Part shown: piece by piece, positions 27,315 to 40,144 of the stretch | Layout of the letters: every line of letters begins with the position of its first letter | How positions within the stretch are numbered: position 1 is the stretch's first letter | From: Chrysomallon squamiferum | Taxonomy: Eukaryota; Mollusca; Gastropoda; Neomphalida; Peltospiridae | Direction of reading: 5' to 3' | DNA length: 64,000 nt | Assembly: GCA_012295275.1 (NCBI GenBank) | Contig: CM022665.1 | Location: 4,673,167 to 4,737,166 of the forward strand | Made by a program: the position numbers and the translations under genes | Notes under the pieces: generated by a model | Seen by the model: only the letters and a program-made list of their open reading frames with translations | Database searches by the model: none | What the model was told of the DNA's origin: nothing

Positions 27315-27701
27315 CTCGCTTTCCGGCAGCTACTGCAGTTTCTAACGCTTTCTTTGCAACCCATTTAACTGCAGCACGTTTAGCAAAGTCTCTCACTTGT
27401 CTCCAGCGAAATTCTGACACGAAACCGACCCCAAGCATCGCCCTGATTTAGGACAGCGAACACAACCACCAGTACAAGAAGAAAAGCAACTCTCATCTGT
27501 AGAAAAAATAGACAAAACATTTATGTCCCTCAGGATTTTTACATAAGTCGAAATTACATTAAATAATAACACAGAGATGAGAATAAATAAAAGCTTTATA
27601 ACTTACCTTTGAGCTGCAAACCGTTTTCTCGAAGAAAAAATGAATACAATTGTTATCGAACTCACTTGCTTTACATCGAACTGGTGTTTTTATTTTCACT
27701 T
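27315..27701 (-). pseudogene. relic gene 5: exons 1-2 only, frameshifted
   Basis: Exon 2 (27496-27315) has the ATG after its acceptor, a signal ending NQGDA and the beginning WGRFRVRI of a mature peptide. One extra base in a short T run (three A on the + strand, 27409-27411) makes the exon 182 instead of 181 bases and shifts the frame into a stop within a few codons. The GKR site persists in the other frame. Exon 1 (donor at 27607) survives, but the TATA box is changed to TGTAAAG (27675-27669). Exons 3, 4 and 5 are absent, replaced by a microsatellite. The closest relative appears to be gene 3. Clearly dead. Confidence 0.85.
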
Positions 27702-28290
27702 AGATCAGAAATAAAATGTGAGATCTTATTAATGCAGTGATACCTACATCCTGTTAATGCAATATGTTGCCGATGTGAAGTGACCCGATAGTGAAAACAA
27801 ATTAAAACAAAAATCCTGACCCTTCGATTCTGAACCAGACGTTGTGGCAATAGAGAATGGAATTTTTTCAACATTTTGTTTTAATAAATTAGAAACTGTG
27901 ATTATTCTGGTGAGTTGTTGAGTTTAATTTTTATTTATTTAACTAGTTCGACCAGAACAGATTTTACTTTTGTTATTTTATTTTATTTTATCATATTTTT
28001 TTATTTTTTTTATTTTTTATTTTTTTTTTCTAGCGACAAGAGTGTGCTAAGAAACGAAAATAAATGGCATTTCTCGTTGTTTTGTTTTTTTAACTGAAAA
28101 TTATTCGATTAATTTAATGACACACAGCATACATTCATTTTTGTTTATTGTATCTTGAAAGCATTTTAGACGGAATACTCTCCTTTTAACCCACTTCATC
28201 TTTTAAAGCACTTAAAAACTAGAAGAGAATTAAAATGATATTCGTATCCATATGAAAACAAATACTTTTGTTATATTAATTTTAATGGAA

Positions 28291-28336
<46 letters not shown>

Positions 28337-28522
28337 TTGTTTTGAGCCAGACGATCTTTTTAGATAGCATTTTAACTATTTCTTTCAAGGGCAAGATGAT
28401 ATCATATTTGTGTGACTGTCCTGGTAACATGATCAAACATATAACACATTGGCAGAAAATTAATTTGTAACAGATATACCAAACATCCGGTTAACTTATT
28501 GCTGATCTGTACATACATACAT

Positions 28523-28564
<42 letters not shown>

Positions 28565-29004
28565 CAATTAACGTTGCAGCACATTGCCTTAACACAACAT
28601 ATACCCATCATCACACTGATAAGTTTTCACACTTTATCGCAGACTTAAGTGATCTTAAATACACCAAGTTATAATGGTATAAGCTAACTGATTAATTATG
28701 CATTTTATACCACTGAAAAATAACGACAAGAAAACAATTTGTTTCACACTTTTTTCTTCTTTTTTTTTTTTGGCCATGTAGTAATAATAATAATAGTCGT
28801 TGTGGTAGCTGTAGTCATAGCAGTAGTGTTAGTAGATAGTTTTTAAAAGTAGAGTATCAGCAGTAGTAGTGGTAGTAGTAAAGAAAGGAACATATGTTTT
28901 ATTAAACGCCGTACTCAACCTTTTTTTTATTTTTTTTATTTTTTATTTATTTATTTTTATTTTTTTTTTTTTTTTACCTTAAATCTACGATATATTGCAA
29001 TATT
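27702..29004. other. promoter-distal spacer of relic gene 5
   Basis: Conserved spacer blocks (CTACATCCTGTTAATGCAAT near 27746; ACATCCGGTTAACTTATTG near 28484), an ATT repeat (about 28290-28333) and TA repeats (about 28537-28562). No gene is seen. Confidence 0.65.
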
Positions 29005-29590
29005 ATCCAAATGTTTGTTCTGTACATTATGTCATGATATAAAATCAGCATTCAGGCTACTACCAATATTTCCATGGGATTTCAGTTTGTTACGGTTTAA
29101 AATGGATGATGTGTACTACTACGACATGTGTTTACCCATGGGTGCATCAATCAGTTTTGCTCTGTTTGAAAGGTTTTCCACTTTTATTCAGTGGGAAGTT
29201 GAGAGGCTGTGTTACATTGACTGACCGGTTGTGTTGCACTGCCTGGACGATTACATGGATGACTGGTGCAACAACATGAGTTATAAGCAGTATCGCAATA
29301 TCCGTGTTACTCAAGGTATGAAGGCAGATGTGAACATGTGGTTACATTTTCTACACTACTGGATTACAGTCATGCCCGACATATTCTGGACCAGCAATAT
29401 TTTACACTGATAGTGCAGGAGGGTTGTAGAGGATTCGGGGTTTTTCCCAGGAGGACTGGGCATATGGTCCTGGCCAGAGGACTGGTGCAGTTCTGGTTTG
29501 TTGAGAAATATCACGTTTCTCGAACTATATTATATTATATTTACGACTTTCAGTATCTTCGTGTCAGTTTTGAAGGATTGTAAAACAGAT
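29005..29590 (+). mobile_element. Ngaro/DIRS-like fragment, copy IV
   Basis: The reverse transcriptase segment (DIKSAFRLLPI, LPMGAS, ALFERF) is open from 29015 to 29224. It then jumps from CTGGACGATT to RNase H-side sequence (ACTGGTGCAACAAC), losing about 0.44 kb present in copy I, including the tandem 41-bp units. From there it matches copy I nearly base for base. Confidence 0.75.
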
Positions 29591-30479
29591 TTGAGTAATT
29601 AAGTAACGATCCGACCTAAGAAAACCAAAAAAAAAAAAATACATTAAAAGTACATCGTGTGCATATATTTATATAGCTGAAAATATTTTATAAAAGATAT
29701 TTTGTCATCTTTTTCAACACTTTTAGAAATATTAAGAATTTTATTTATTTATTCATTCATTCATTCATTATTGTTGTTATCTTTGTTATTCTTATCATAG
29801 TCCATTCGTATATCCCAAATGTTGTTTCTAAATAAAAAAAATCAATAATTTTATTATCCGTGCCCCCCTCAACAAAAGGTTAAACAACAAATATTGCGAA
29901 ACAAAATACTTTCAGGTATATATTGTGATATTTAAATATTCAAAACGTAAGGTTTGAAAAACGTTTCTATTAAGTTGTGCACTTGTTATAAATTTAAAAT
30001 GCAGTCACAGGGAGACATCAGTAGTCTTTAAGTAATGGTTGATTTACTCTTTTCGTTAGCAAGGGATCCCTTGTGTACACTTTAGAAAACAGACTGTCGT
30101 ACACGCAAAATATAAAAATCCTTCTTAATGATGCAACTTCTCTAACAGGTACTGACATAATTATCGAGAAAAAAAAAAAAAAAAAAAAAAACACCGTTGA
30201 CAGTCAAATTAATATTAAAATGCAACAAAATAAAACAACAACATGATAATGACAATAATAAATAAATTAAGATAAATCGAGACAAAAATAATAAATTTCG
30301 ATTCGAGTGTAATATGTATCATTAACTGCATTAATTATTTTCAGATTAGATTACAGAATCTCGCCTCCAGTAACGAGATTTTTTGTTTATTTTCTGAGTA
30401 TCACTGAATTCCATTCAGCAACAGATTGCTTCAACAGGATCTGCTGTTTTAATACGTGCTCACACTGTATCGCTGATTT

Positions 30480-30512
30480 AAGTGAAAACAAAAACACCAG
30501 TTTAGTATAAAG
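30480..30512 (+). promoter_or_regulatory. core promoter of gene 6
   Basis: AAGTGAAA at 30480-30487 and TATAAAG at 30506-30512, as in gene 1. Exon 1 (about 30535-30574) ends AAAG|GTAAGC and has no ATG. Confidence 0.75.
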
Positions 30513-30881
30513 TAACTGACTTCAGGAGACAAGTTATTCATTCAATCCTCGACTGACCGATTTACGATTTAAAGGTAAGCCTTAAAGCTCATTTGTCTGA
30601 AACCTAGTAATTAGTGTATTTTCGATTTATTCTTCTAATATTGAACACTCCAAGCTTAATGCTTGCAGTTAATAGTGCAATATAATTTATAATTTATATT
30701 AATATTGCAGTAATTTTCAAAATGTGCGCGAACGTTTTGCTATCGTTATTAATTTTAATTCTTTCATTTTAATTTTGAATTAAATGTTTGAAAGTGCAAC
30801 ATCTATAAAAGTACCACAATTGCTATTCAGCCGATTTAGTTGCTATTGTCTTAATTTAAATGTTTTGTCTGTTTGTTATAG

Positions 30882-32143
30882 ACGAGAGTTGCTATTCTTC
30901 TTGTACTGGTGGTAGTGTTCGCTGTTCTAAATCAGGGCGACGCTTGGCCAAGATTTCGTATCAGAATTCGCTGGAGACGAGTGAGAGATTTTGCTAAACG
31001 CGCTGCTGCAAGCTGGGCTATTAAAAAAGCAGCAGCACTGGCAGTAGCTGCCGGAAAACGAGGTAGGAATTAAAATTCGGTTTTGGATTCGCCTTGGTTA
31101 AAACTGAATAAAACACGTTTAATCTTTGTTGTCCAGACAGTTTTGTTAAAAGTGTAAGAGTGAGAAAGGTGTTCGATTTTTAAAAATGTTGCATTTACCT
31201 TACAAATCTTTGGGTAATACAAGAAATATCTGTACTTAGACACTTTCCGATTGAAGAATATTTTTAAAATGAAAATGAAAAATAATGTTTATGATATAAA
31301 TATATGTAATGATTTATATATTTGGAGGAGGGGTTGATATAAATGTGCGTAATGATTTATTCCTGTTTAATATTTTCCTTGTTTTTCACATATGGTGTTC
31401 ACTACCTCGATTTAAATCAAAATAATGTATGTTCTTTATTGAGTTTAATTCGCGATCTAAAATAGATTTTGGTATGTGTGTTTGGATATCTATGTCCAAA
31501 TTTTGGAACTTCATCAGTTTTTAGTTAATAACGTATTTATTTCAGACGTTTCGGAGCTTGACACCAACATGGACGGAATCCTCGACAAACAGGAACTAGA
31601 GAAAATAATGAGTGAACGAGACGCTGAAAATTTCTTGGAACTTGTTGACGAGGATGGTAAAGAATAATTCAATCAAAATAAAGATAGTAATAATAACAGT
31701 AAAACATCATTCAAATATTGTTGGACAAAAATAAAAATGCCACAATAGAAAAACCACCTTTAATATCAGAAAAAATTTCTCGTTAGAAGTAAAGCAAAAT
31801 TAAAGACTTAGTAAAGAATTTGCAGAGTACGAAGTGGGAAAATAAGTTATCTTACCACTATTTAGAGACAGGTCGTTCGAAATCTTTGTGGAATTTCTTG
31901 TTAGCAACTTTAACTGTTTACAGTACTGTAATTTTAGACACAAAAAGTATTGCATGAAAAATATTACTACTACTACTACTATTTTTTTATGTAAAATTTA
32001 AATTTTAACTATCAATAAAAATGTTATATGTTGCTGGTATTATTACTACTATTATTGTTTTATAATTTCTGTTACTAGGAGACGCCAAGATAACAACTAA
32101 CGAGTTCGAGCGAATGGTCAGAGAACTGAATGAAATGGAGTAA
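30882..32143 (+). pseudogene. gene 6: near-identical copy of gene 1 with the start codon lost
   Basis: Exons 30882-31062, 31546-31656 and 32079-32143, all with intact splice sites, phase and frame; exon 5 from 32548. The first codon after the acceptor is ACG instead of ATG, and the acceptor itself differs (TTATAG for CTACAG, two bases shorter tract). Signal, mature segment (starting WPRFRIRIRW), GKR and both EF loops (DTNMDGILDKQE, DEDGDAKITTNE) are otherwise intact. The first ATG of the spliced transcript would be in exon 3 within the EF loop, giving no signal peptide. It could be a very young pseudogene, a polymorphic allele, a sequencing error, or could initiate at the near-cognate ACG. 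I call it a pseudogene with modest confidence. Confidence 0.7.
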
Positions 32144-32256
32144 AGAAAAAAAAAGGTTAGTTGCGTTTTTAATGTTTGTTTCTTCGTTTGTTTCTAAGTG
32201 TACTTTCTGGCCGGGGTTATGTATTTGGAACATTTTAAAATGCTATTATATTTTTC

Positions 32257-32316
<60 letters not shown>

Positions 32317-32606
32317 TCAACATAAAAGAAACGTGTCACTGAAATGCGAAAGTTAATTTATTAGATATTAATTATTTTTTACTATTTTATCTTTTGTATT
32401 TTCTTCTTCTGTTTTTTCTTCATATATCTCCATGCTATGATATCGCAAAATATAACTGAGGTAACGTGCTTTTATTCAAGGCCAGTTTTAAAAAATGTGT
32501 ATATTTCACTGAAAATGCACAATTTCTTTATTTTTCTCTTTAAACAGCTTCAACTCGGAGAGCTATGAAGATGTATATCGTCATGTTCAAAGAATGACGA
32601 AACAGA

Positions 32607-32612
32607 AATAAA
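32607..32612 (+). terminator. polyadenylation signal of gene 6
   Basis: AATAAA in exon 5 (starts 32548), with a second copy at 32625-32630. Confidence 0.7.
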
Positions 32613-32649
32613 ACTGTTTTATTAAATAAATATCTAAGAAATGAATTAT

Positions 32650-33963
32650 AATTGTGTAGTGTTTTTTCTTTTTTGTTCGTTTGTGTTTTTCAGTCTCTAT
32701 CACGTTTCAAGCTAGAGTTAAAAAATAGGTCACTTCTCCCTCCAATTACATTAAGCAGAAGTGAGACAAAACATCAAGTATTTATTTAAACACAAATTTT
32801 TGAAACACCAGTGAACAGTTCACTATTTGGGTAGTCATTCATGATAAAACATTTTGATTTTTATCTTTCTTCCATTTTGTCAGAGCCTTGAAAAAAATCA
32901 AACCAAACAATGTGTGATCCATTCTCGGATATCCTCATCAAGTCATTAAATGTATTATTCTTTTGTATTCTCATTGTACCATTACTTGCAGCTTAGTACC
33001 CCGTGTCTCGGACCTCTGCTTGCGTAGTTTTAAAAATTATAATCTGTACTGTCCATATAATTAAGTGCCGAGGTTTATGATGTTCATCTCAGTTAATTTG
33101 ATTGTATACAAGTTTAAAACAACTGTGTTTGTTGTTAGTCTCTAGTGACAGCATTTTTGCAGCTATTCATACAATTGGTCACATGATCTCCTTCCTCGTG
33201 ACCAGCTAGTGATAAACTTCTCCTTCTGTAGTACTCGGTCGTAGAAACAAAATCTGTATCGACTTTGTATTAGTATTTGATAAGATTTGTATATGTTGTC
33301 ATTAAATACTAATTCAGTGATCAATTTTTGAACTCTCATAACAAAATAAATGAAAGGTATGAAGCCATTTTGTAATTAACATAACTCAAAAACTATCATG
33401 AATTAGATGATAACATTTTGATTATTGTCTTCACTTGACGAGAGAGAATGGCCTGTTTACATATTTACAGTGTATCTTTTACGAATTATATACTTTGTGA
33501 CAAAATGATGAGATACGTTAAGAAGGTGTATTGAAGGGATATTTGAATTCATACGTCATTTATTCTATTAAGGCGTTAAACCCATCCATGTATGTGTGTG
33601 TCTCTCACCCGATATGACTGTCTGCTTTTGTAATGGAATAACAAATAAATAAATATATATAAAAAATAACAATATTTAATAATGCCGTCCGCGTCCCTTT
33701 CAGCAGGTTTCCGTTGATCTAAGGGACATAACTACTGAAAAACAATCGGAACTCGTGGAAAAATGTCCGCACATCGCACATGACATACGGGATAAAATAG
33801 CTACGTTCAAATGTTTTGTAACAGTATTACTTTATTATCATACTTTGTTATGAATACCTCAAAACAATAAAATATTAACTTGTAAGGATAAAAAAAATTA
33901 TTAGATCAGATATTCTTACCGCTATAGCATAGGCTTCAAACAGAATAGATGCATTTGATAACA

Positions 33964-34008
<45 letters not shown>

Positions 34009-34319
34009 GGTAGAAATAGTAGAAGTAGTAGTAGTGGTAGTAATAATAATAATAACATCTGTTACTCCAATCTGAAAAATGTAATTCTCGTTAGCATGAA
34101 ATTAATTGATGAAATTCCCGTGCTGAATAAAATTACTGTTTGTAACCAAAAGAAAGGGACTGGAGTCATCTCCCATCCTACTACCCAGAGAATGTCATGG
34201 TATTTTTCTGATGACAGCTAATGATCTTCATGGTATTGATTTCAATTATTAATAATGATCTGTTGTTATTACATTCATCAGTCAAGCTAGAGGCTTCACT
34301 GTGTTGCTGGAATGAAGAC

Positions 34320-34365
<46 letters not shown>

Positions 34366-34547
34366 CATAATAATAATAATAACAATAATAACAATAACAA
34401 TAATAATAATAATAAAAATAACAATAATAATAACAACAATAATAACAGTAACAACAACAACAATAATAATAATAATAATAATAATAAATAACATAAAATA
34501 AATGATGAAAAGATAACAAACAACTGAAGTACCAAAACAAGCCTAAC
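32650..34547. other. 3' flank of gene 6 with microsatellites
   Basis: Counterpart of 4880-7784 but lacking the 0.9-kb block found there. AAT/AAC microsatellites stand at about 33965-34008 and 34319-34486. No gene is seen. Confidence 0.65.
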
Positions 34548-34953
34548 TTTTATTCAATTTTATTCAGTTTTCTGACCATTCGTTCGAAATCCTGAGCTTT
34601 GATCTTGCTATTCCCTAGTAATAGAGTATTTTAACATAAAAGAATGAAAATGGAAAAAAAAATTTAATCAAGCATATGATCTGTGTGAATCGGAAAAGAG
34701 AAAAATGTGAGTAAAAAAAAAATAATAATAATAATATATATATATATGTATATAACATTTTGATCTTAACAGTCAAAAAAATAAATCAATAAACAAATTT
34801 GTTTTAGTTTTTTTTTTTTTTTTTTTTTTTTTTAACTATTACAATAAAACACAAATTATTAAGCTTAAAGTGTCAGAATGTTCACATAAACCAAAATTAC
34901 ATTAAGTAATAGCACAGTTACTTAATATCCAACTGGTGTTTTTATTTTCACTT
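34548..34953 (-). pseudogene. exon 4 fused to a promoter: deletion relic (copy b)
   Basis: Exon 4 (34614-34548) keeps an open frame (NSKIKAQDFERMVRKL) and stop, and is joined upstream to intron-1 and promoter sequence without exons 1-3, as in the copy at 7785. Here the TATA box has become TATTAAG while AAGTGAAA (34953-34946) is kept; in the other copy it is the reverse. Each is decaying independently. Confidence 0.8.
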
Positions 34954-35250
34954 AGATCAGAGATAAAATGTGAGATCTTATTAATTCGATGATAGCTACA
35001 TCCTGTTAATGCAATATTTTGCCGAAGTGAAGTAACCAGACAGTAAAAACATTTTTTTTTTTAATTTGAAAAATCCCGAGCTTTCGATTCTGAACAACAC
35101 ATTATGACAACAGAGAATGGAACATTTTCAACATTTTGTTTTAATCAGTTAGAAACTGTCATTATTTTGATGTGCTGTTCAGTTTTTATTTATTTTATTA
35201 GTTCCACTAGAGAACAACTAACTGTTGTTATTTTATTATTATTATTATTA

Positions 35251-35306
<56 letters not shown>

Positions 35307-36120
35307 TTTTTTTTTTTTTTTTTTTTTAATAGGACAAGTCTTTGCTGAGAAACGAAGATAAAAAGAAACTGGCATTTCTCGTTTTTCGTACAGAAAAACA
35401 TACAAAAACGAAAGTTAATCATTGAAGAGTATACATACCGGGTATTATTTTTGTTGTAAGATTTCTATTATGATATTACATTCTAATAAAAAGGAAACGT
35501 CAGCTTTTTATTTCGTAATCATTCTTTTTCATGAAATACTATATTCTTTAAATCTATTTATTTAAATGTATTTATTTATAATTAATACAGATCGTTAGTG
35601 AATGCACCTAATTTAATAAACGTTATTTCCAGAATCTTATTGAATTGAAAAATATACGATTAATTTATTGAAATACAGAATACATTAATTTTTGTATTTT
35701 TTGTATCATGGAATTATAACATGAAAACAACTTAGACAGGATCCTGTCCTTTTAGCCGACTTCATCTTTTAAAGCACTTAAAAATTAAAAGAGAACATAA
35801 ATGATTTTCGTATCCATATCAAAGCAAGCACTTTTTTCATATTAATTTTAGTGAACACTCGATATACTGAAATCAGTTCCGCTCTTTTGAAAGATAGCAC
35901 CTGGACTATTTGTTATTTCTACACTTTATTAAACTATTTTTGTTATCCTGGAATGAAGAGTTTTAATCTTCTATAATAAATCTGACTTATTTTGTTTCTA
36001 AAGCTCCAAAATATACAAAGACTTATTGGTTGCACATACATATACATACATATAGAGATATATACACACATTCATATACTCTCTAGATACACACAGTAAA
36101 ATTAAACAAACCCTTTTCAG
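34954..36120. other. spacer between relic b and gene 7
   Basis: Promoter-distal spacer with an ATT microsatellite plus poly-T (about 35237-35327), then the 3' flank of gene 7. No gene is seen. Confidence 0.6.
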
Positions 36121-36129
36121 TTTCATAAT

Positions 36130-36135
36130 TTTATT
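36130..36135 (-). terminator. polyadenylation signal of gene 7
   Basis: AATAAA on the minus strand in non-coding exon 5 (5' end 36176, acceptor ATCAG|GTTCC). Confidence 0.7.
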
Positions 36136-36584
36136 TGTTTCTTAATAAACGTCTTCATGGTCTTTCAAGTTGGAACCTGATAAAAAATAAAAGGAAATTA
36201 AAAGAAAGGAATAATAATTTGAGAATCTTTAAAATTTTCTTTTATGCTATACACGTACTTGTTACACTGCAACCAGTCTTGAAGTAAAACGGAGAAGAAG
36301 AAGAAGAAGAAGAAGAAGAAGAAGATGAGGAGGAGGAGGAGAAGAAGGATGGGAGGAGGAGGAGGGGAGGAAAAGATAAAATAAAAAACAAATTACTGGA
36401 CAATAAAATTTACTGCCACTTAAATGAAGGATTTCATTAACTTATGAATAATAATAATAATAACATATACCTCCGAAAGGTAATGAAAAAAAAAAAAAAA
36501 AAAAAACTAATAATAAAATAAAATAAAATAACGTACAACAACCGTATGATAAGTTACAGGTGAAATACCGAAAAAGACTTACTT

Positions 36585-36673
36585 TTATTCATGTTCATTC
36601 AGTTCTCTGACCAATCGCTGCAAATCCCGAGTTGCGATCTCGGCGTTTCCTAGCAACAAAAATCATTCAAACG

Positions 36674-36724
<51 letters not shown>

Positions 36725-37564
36725 GGTATTTTACTGAGAGAAAGAGAGATAGAGAGTTCATCAAAACGATAATACTGTTAGTCCAGTCATTTCATAATTT
36801 TAAAAATCTCTTTTCAAAGCTGCTTTTTATTCAGCCCAGATAATAAATCTACGACTGACACCTTTCTTTAGTTAAGCCTATTTTTACTGTTCTAACTTTC
36901 GTCCTTAGAATTACAGATCTGTTAACATTACTGTTATCTAGTTTTTAAAATGACTTACCATCCTCGCTAAGAGGTTCAAGAAAATTCTCAGCGTCTCGTC
37001 GACTCATTATTTGTTCAAGTTCTTCATGGTTCAGGATTCCGTCCATGTTGGTATCGATCTCCGAAACGTCTTAAATAAATGTATTCATTTAAACTCACAG
37101 ATAAAGTCACTGAATTAAGCACATTACAAGTTAGTGTAAGCAACATTACAGTAATTAAACTTTGTTCTAAACTGTGTTAAGATATCATATATACCCACAC
37201 ATATTATTTCTAAAATGTACACTATAATTTTGTGAATAGTATTAATTTAAAACATATAATTCTTTCTCCCTTTTTATTCAGAAAATATATAAATGGATCT
37301 AGAAGTTTTAAACTTCGTAACCTCTTGTTACCATCTTAAAGAGGTTTTCAAGACACAACAGTCTTTCGAAATCCAGCTGTCACATAAATGCTAAACATTA
37401 TTTAACAATAGTGGAACAAAATCATAATTCTCATTCATACCTCGCTTTCCGAGCCTTCGAATAAGATTACTCACGTCAATTCTGACACGATATCTTGGCC
37501 AAGCGTCGCCCTGATTTAGAACAGCGAACACTACCACAAGTACAAGAAGAAAAGCAACTCTCAT
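36585..37564 (-). CDS. gene 7: shortest member, 17-residue mature segment
   Basis: Coding exons on the minus strand: 37564-37441, 37069-36959 and 36649-36585; 5' exon about 37816-37779, whose last base is C rather than G (AAAC|GTAAGT). The 99-residue precursor has the usual signal (ends NQGDA), then WPRYRVRIDVSNLIRRL and GKR. The first nine residues resemble gene 10, but a 27-base unrelated stretch replaces about 81 bases, removing the whole Ala-rich part; exon 2 is 54 bases shorter than in gene 10 and phase is kept. The propiece has EF loops DTNMDGILNHEE and SEDGNAEIATRD and a Leu-to-Pro change before the second loop. Intron 2 resembles gene 10 more than its positional partner gene 2, suggesting recombination between units. 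Open and spliceable, so possibly active. Confidence 0.82.
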
Positions 37565-37840
37565 CTGTAGAAAAAATAGACAAAAGATTTGTCAACAATA
37601 AATAGTATTAAATAAATTAATTAATTAAAACAAGACATAAGAAAAAATAAATTAAAAACCCAGAACATAATAATAGCATATAAACTGTCAATATGTTATT
37701 CATTTATTTTTATTTTTTGGATTTTCTACGTCCAGTAATAGCACAGAGATGAGAATAAATAAAAGCTTTATGACTTACGTTTGAGCTGTAAACTGATTAC
37801 TCGAAGAAGAAATGAATAAAATTGTTATCGAACTCAGATA

Positions 37841-37873
37841 CTTTATATCCAACTGGTGTTTTTATTTTCACTT
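37841..37873 (-). promoter_or_regulatory. core promoter of gene 7
   Basis: Minus-strand TATAAAG (37847-37841) and AAGTGAAA (37873-37866) with conserved spacing. Confidence 0.75.
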
Positions 37874-37879
37874 AGATGA

Positions 37880-38955
37880 GAAATAAAATGTGAGATCTTA
37901 TTAATGCGGTGATAGCTACATCCTGTTATTGCAATATGTTGCCAAAGTGAAGTAACACGATAGTGAAAACAAATTAAAACAAAAATCCTGACCCTTCGAT
38001 TCTGAAGAGACGTTATGACAATAGAGAATGGAATTTTTTCAACATTTTGTTTTAATAAATTAGAAACTGTGATTATTTTGGTGGGTTGTAGAGTTTAGTT
38101 TTTATTTATTTAACTAGTTCGACTAGAGAAGAACTTACTTTTGTTATTTTATTTTATATTACGTTTCTATAAAAAAATGTATCTATATTATTTATTTTTT
38201 TTTAATTTATTATTTATAGGTACAAGTCTTTGCTAAGAAATGAAGATACACAGAAACGCATTTCTTGTTTTTCGTACAGAGAAACATACAAACACGAAAG
38301 TTAATTATTGAAAAATATGAATACTGGTATTATTTTTGTTGTCAGATTTTCATTATGAAATCACATTCTAATATGAATAAAACGCTATATTTTGTTTATT
38401 TTTGTATTTAGTTATATATAATTAAGATTATTAATTTTTTTACCTAGATGTGCATTTTACATAGCATTTGAACTTTATATTTATGAAGGGCAGGATGACA
38501 TTATATTTGTATCACTGTACCGGCAACATGATCCAGTGTATAACACGTTTTCACAAAATTAATTTCCAACAGATTCAATAAACATCCGGTTAACTGATTG
38601 CTGATGATACGTTATACATATATCAATTAACGTTGCAGCATATTGCATTATCACAGGATCTACCCATCATCACACTGTAAAGTTTTCACACTTTTTCGCT
38701 GACAAAGTTATACCAGTATAAGGTAACTGACTACATTATACCACTGAAATATAACGCCGTACTAAACCTTCTTTTATTTTCTATAATTTTTAGATTTATT
38801 TATTTATTTATTTAATAGTGGATTATCAGCAATAGTAGTGGTAATAGTAAAGAAAGGAACATAAGTTTTATTAAACGCCGTACTAAACCTTTTTTTATTT
38901 TATGTTTTATTTATTTATTTATTTTTTATTTATTTTTTTATTTACTTATTTATTA

Positions 38956-38989
<34 letters not shown>

Positions 38990-40000
38990 TTATTATTCTT
39001 GTTTTACCTTAAATATTTGATATATTGCAGTATTATCCAAATGTTTGTTCTGTACATTATGTCATGATATAACATCAGCATTCGGGATACTACCAATATT
39101 TCCAGGGGATTTCAGTTTGTTACGGTTTAAAATGCATGATCTGTACTACTACGACATTATGTTTGTATGACTGTATCGGTAACATGATCATCTATAACAC
39201 GATATCATATCATACTGCATTAACACAGCATCTACTTATCATCACAATGATAAGTTTTACACTTTGTCGCTAATTTAAATGAATTTAAATATACCATTTT
39301 ATAATAGTATGAGGTAACTGACTACATTATCAATTTTAAACACAGAAAAAAAAATACGAAATAAACAAAAAATAAAACTTTAGTGGGTTTCTTTTATATT
39401 TCTTTAATATTGTAATAGTAATAATAGTCGTTGTGTTAGCCGTAGCATTAACAGTAATGTTATTAGATAATTTTTAATAGTAGTAGTAGCAATAGCCGTG
39501 GTAGTAGCAGTAGCGGTAGTAGTAGTAGTAGTAGTAGTAAAAAAGGAAGATATATTTTACTGAAACCAGGACTAAATTTTTTTCATTTCTTTTTTCTTTT
39601 TCTTATTACTTTAAATCTATGATATATTGTCTTACATACGTAGCACAAATCAATAATAATAATCAAACAAACAAAATAAAATAAAAATTGGCAATTTATT
39701 TGCTAACATTATCATCGTCGATGTTTTGTTGTTGTTTTTTGAAATTTTAATCTTTTTAACAGTTCTAAGCTACCATAGAATTATTAGTTATTATTTCGTT
39801 TTATACTGAGAAATCGGGATATTGTTTATTTATTTCTCAGATTGTTGCTGTTGCTGTTTACTACTGTCCATTATTAGTATTATTTAAAAGTAAAAGAAAT
39901 AATTTATTTATATGGCAAATTCAAGACAGCTGTCAGATAAATGCTTAATACTAAACATTATTTAAAAAGAATGGAACCAAAACCTGATTCCCATTTATAC
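37880..40000. other. spacers between gene 7 and relic gene 8
   Basis: Two spacer copies in series (CCGGCAACATGATCCAGTG near 38520; a shortened one near 39175), a short retroelement scrap resembling the RT start (about 39040-39160), a CATTATCATCGTCGATGTTT stretch (near 39708) that is the reverse complement of family intron 1, and AT-rich filler. No gene is seen. Confidence 0.6.
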
Positions 40001-40144
40001 CTCGCTTTCCCTTAACTGCTGTGTCGCTATTTTCCCGGCTCTTCTTGCAACCTCTCTGACTCGTCTCCAAGAAGTAAACCAAGCGTCGCTCTGATTTAGA
40101 ACAACGAACAGAACCATTAGCACAAGAATAAAAGCAATTCTTAT
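40001..40144 (-). pseudogene. relic gene 8: isolated, broken exon 2
   Basis: A single exon 2 (40144-40001) with acceptor and donor kept. The start is ATA instead of ATG, and the exon length is 144 bases (3n instead of 3n+1), so the GKR-type end is out of frame with the signal. The mature part begins WFTSWRRVREVARR. Exon 1 is lost on one side (sequence switches near 40440) and exons 3-5 on the other (junction near 39920). Dead relic. Confidence 0.85.

Larger units (their letters stand above)
29300..36100. repeat. large direct duplication, copy 2 (of about 1600-9300)
   Basis: From the retroelement fragment through gene 6 and the exon-4 relic, this region repeats 1600-9300 in the same order and orientation. 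The offset is about 27.73 kb across gene 1 and gene 6 and about 26.76 kb after a 0.9-kb segment (5837-6752) that is missing here. Introns differ by few bases, so the duplication is recent. Confidence 0.85.

Noticed and set aside
37465-37480. GTGAGTAA inside exon 2 of gene 7 as an alternative donor
   Set aside because: Its use would join to exon 3 out of frame and drop the GKR site; the normal donor is intact.
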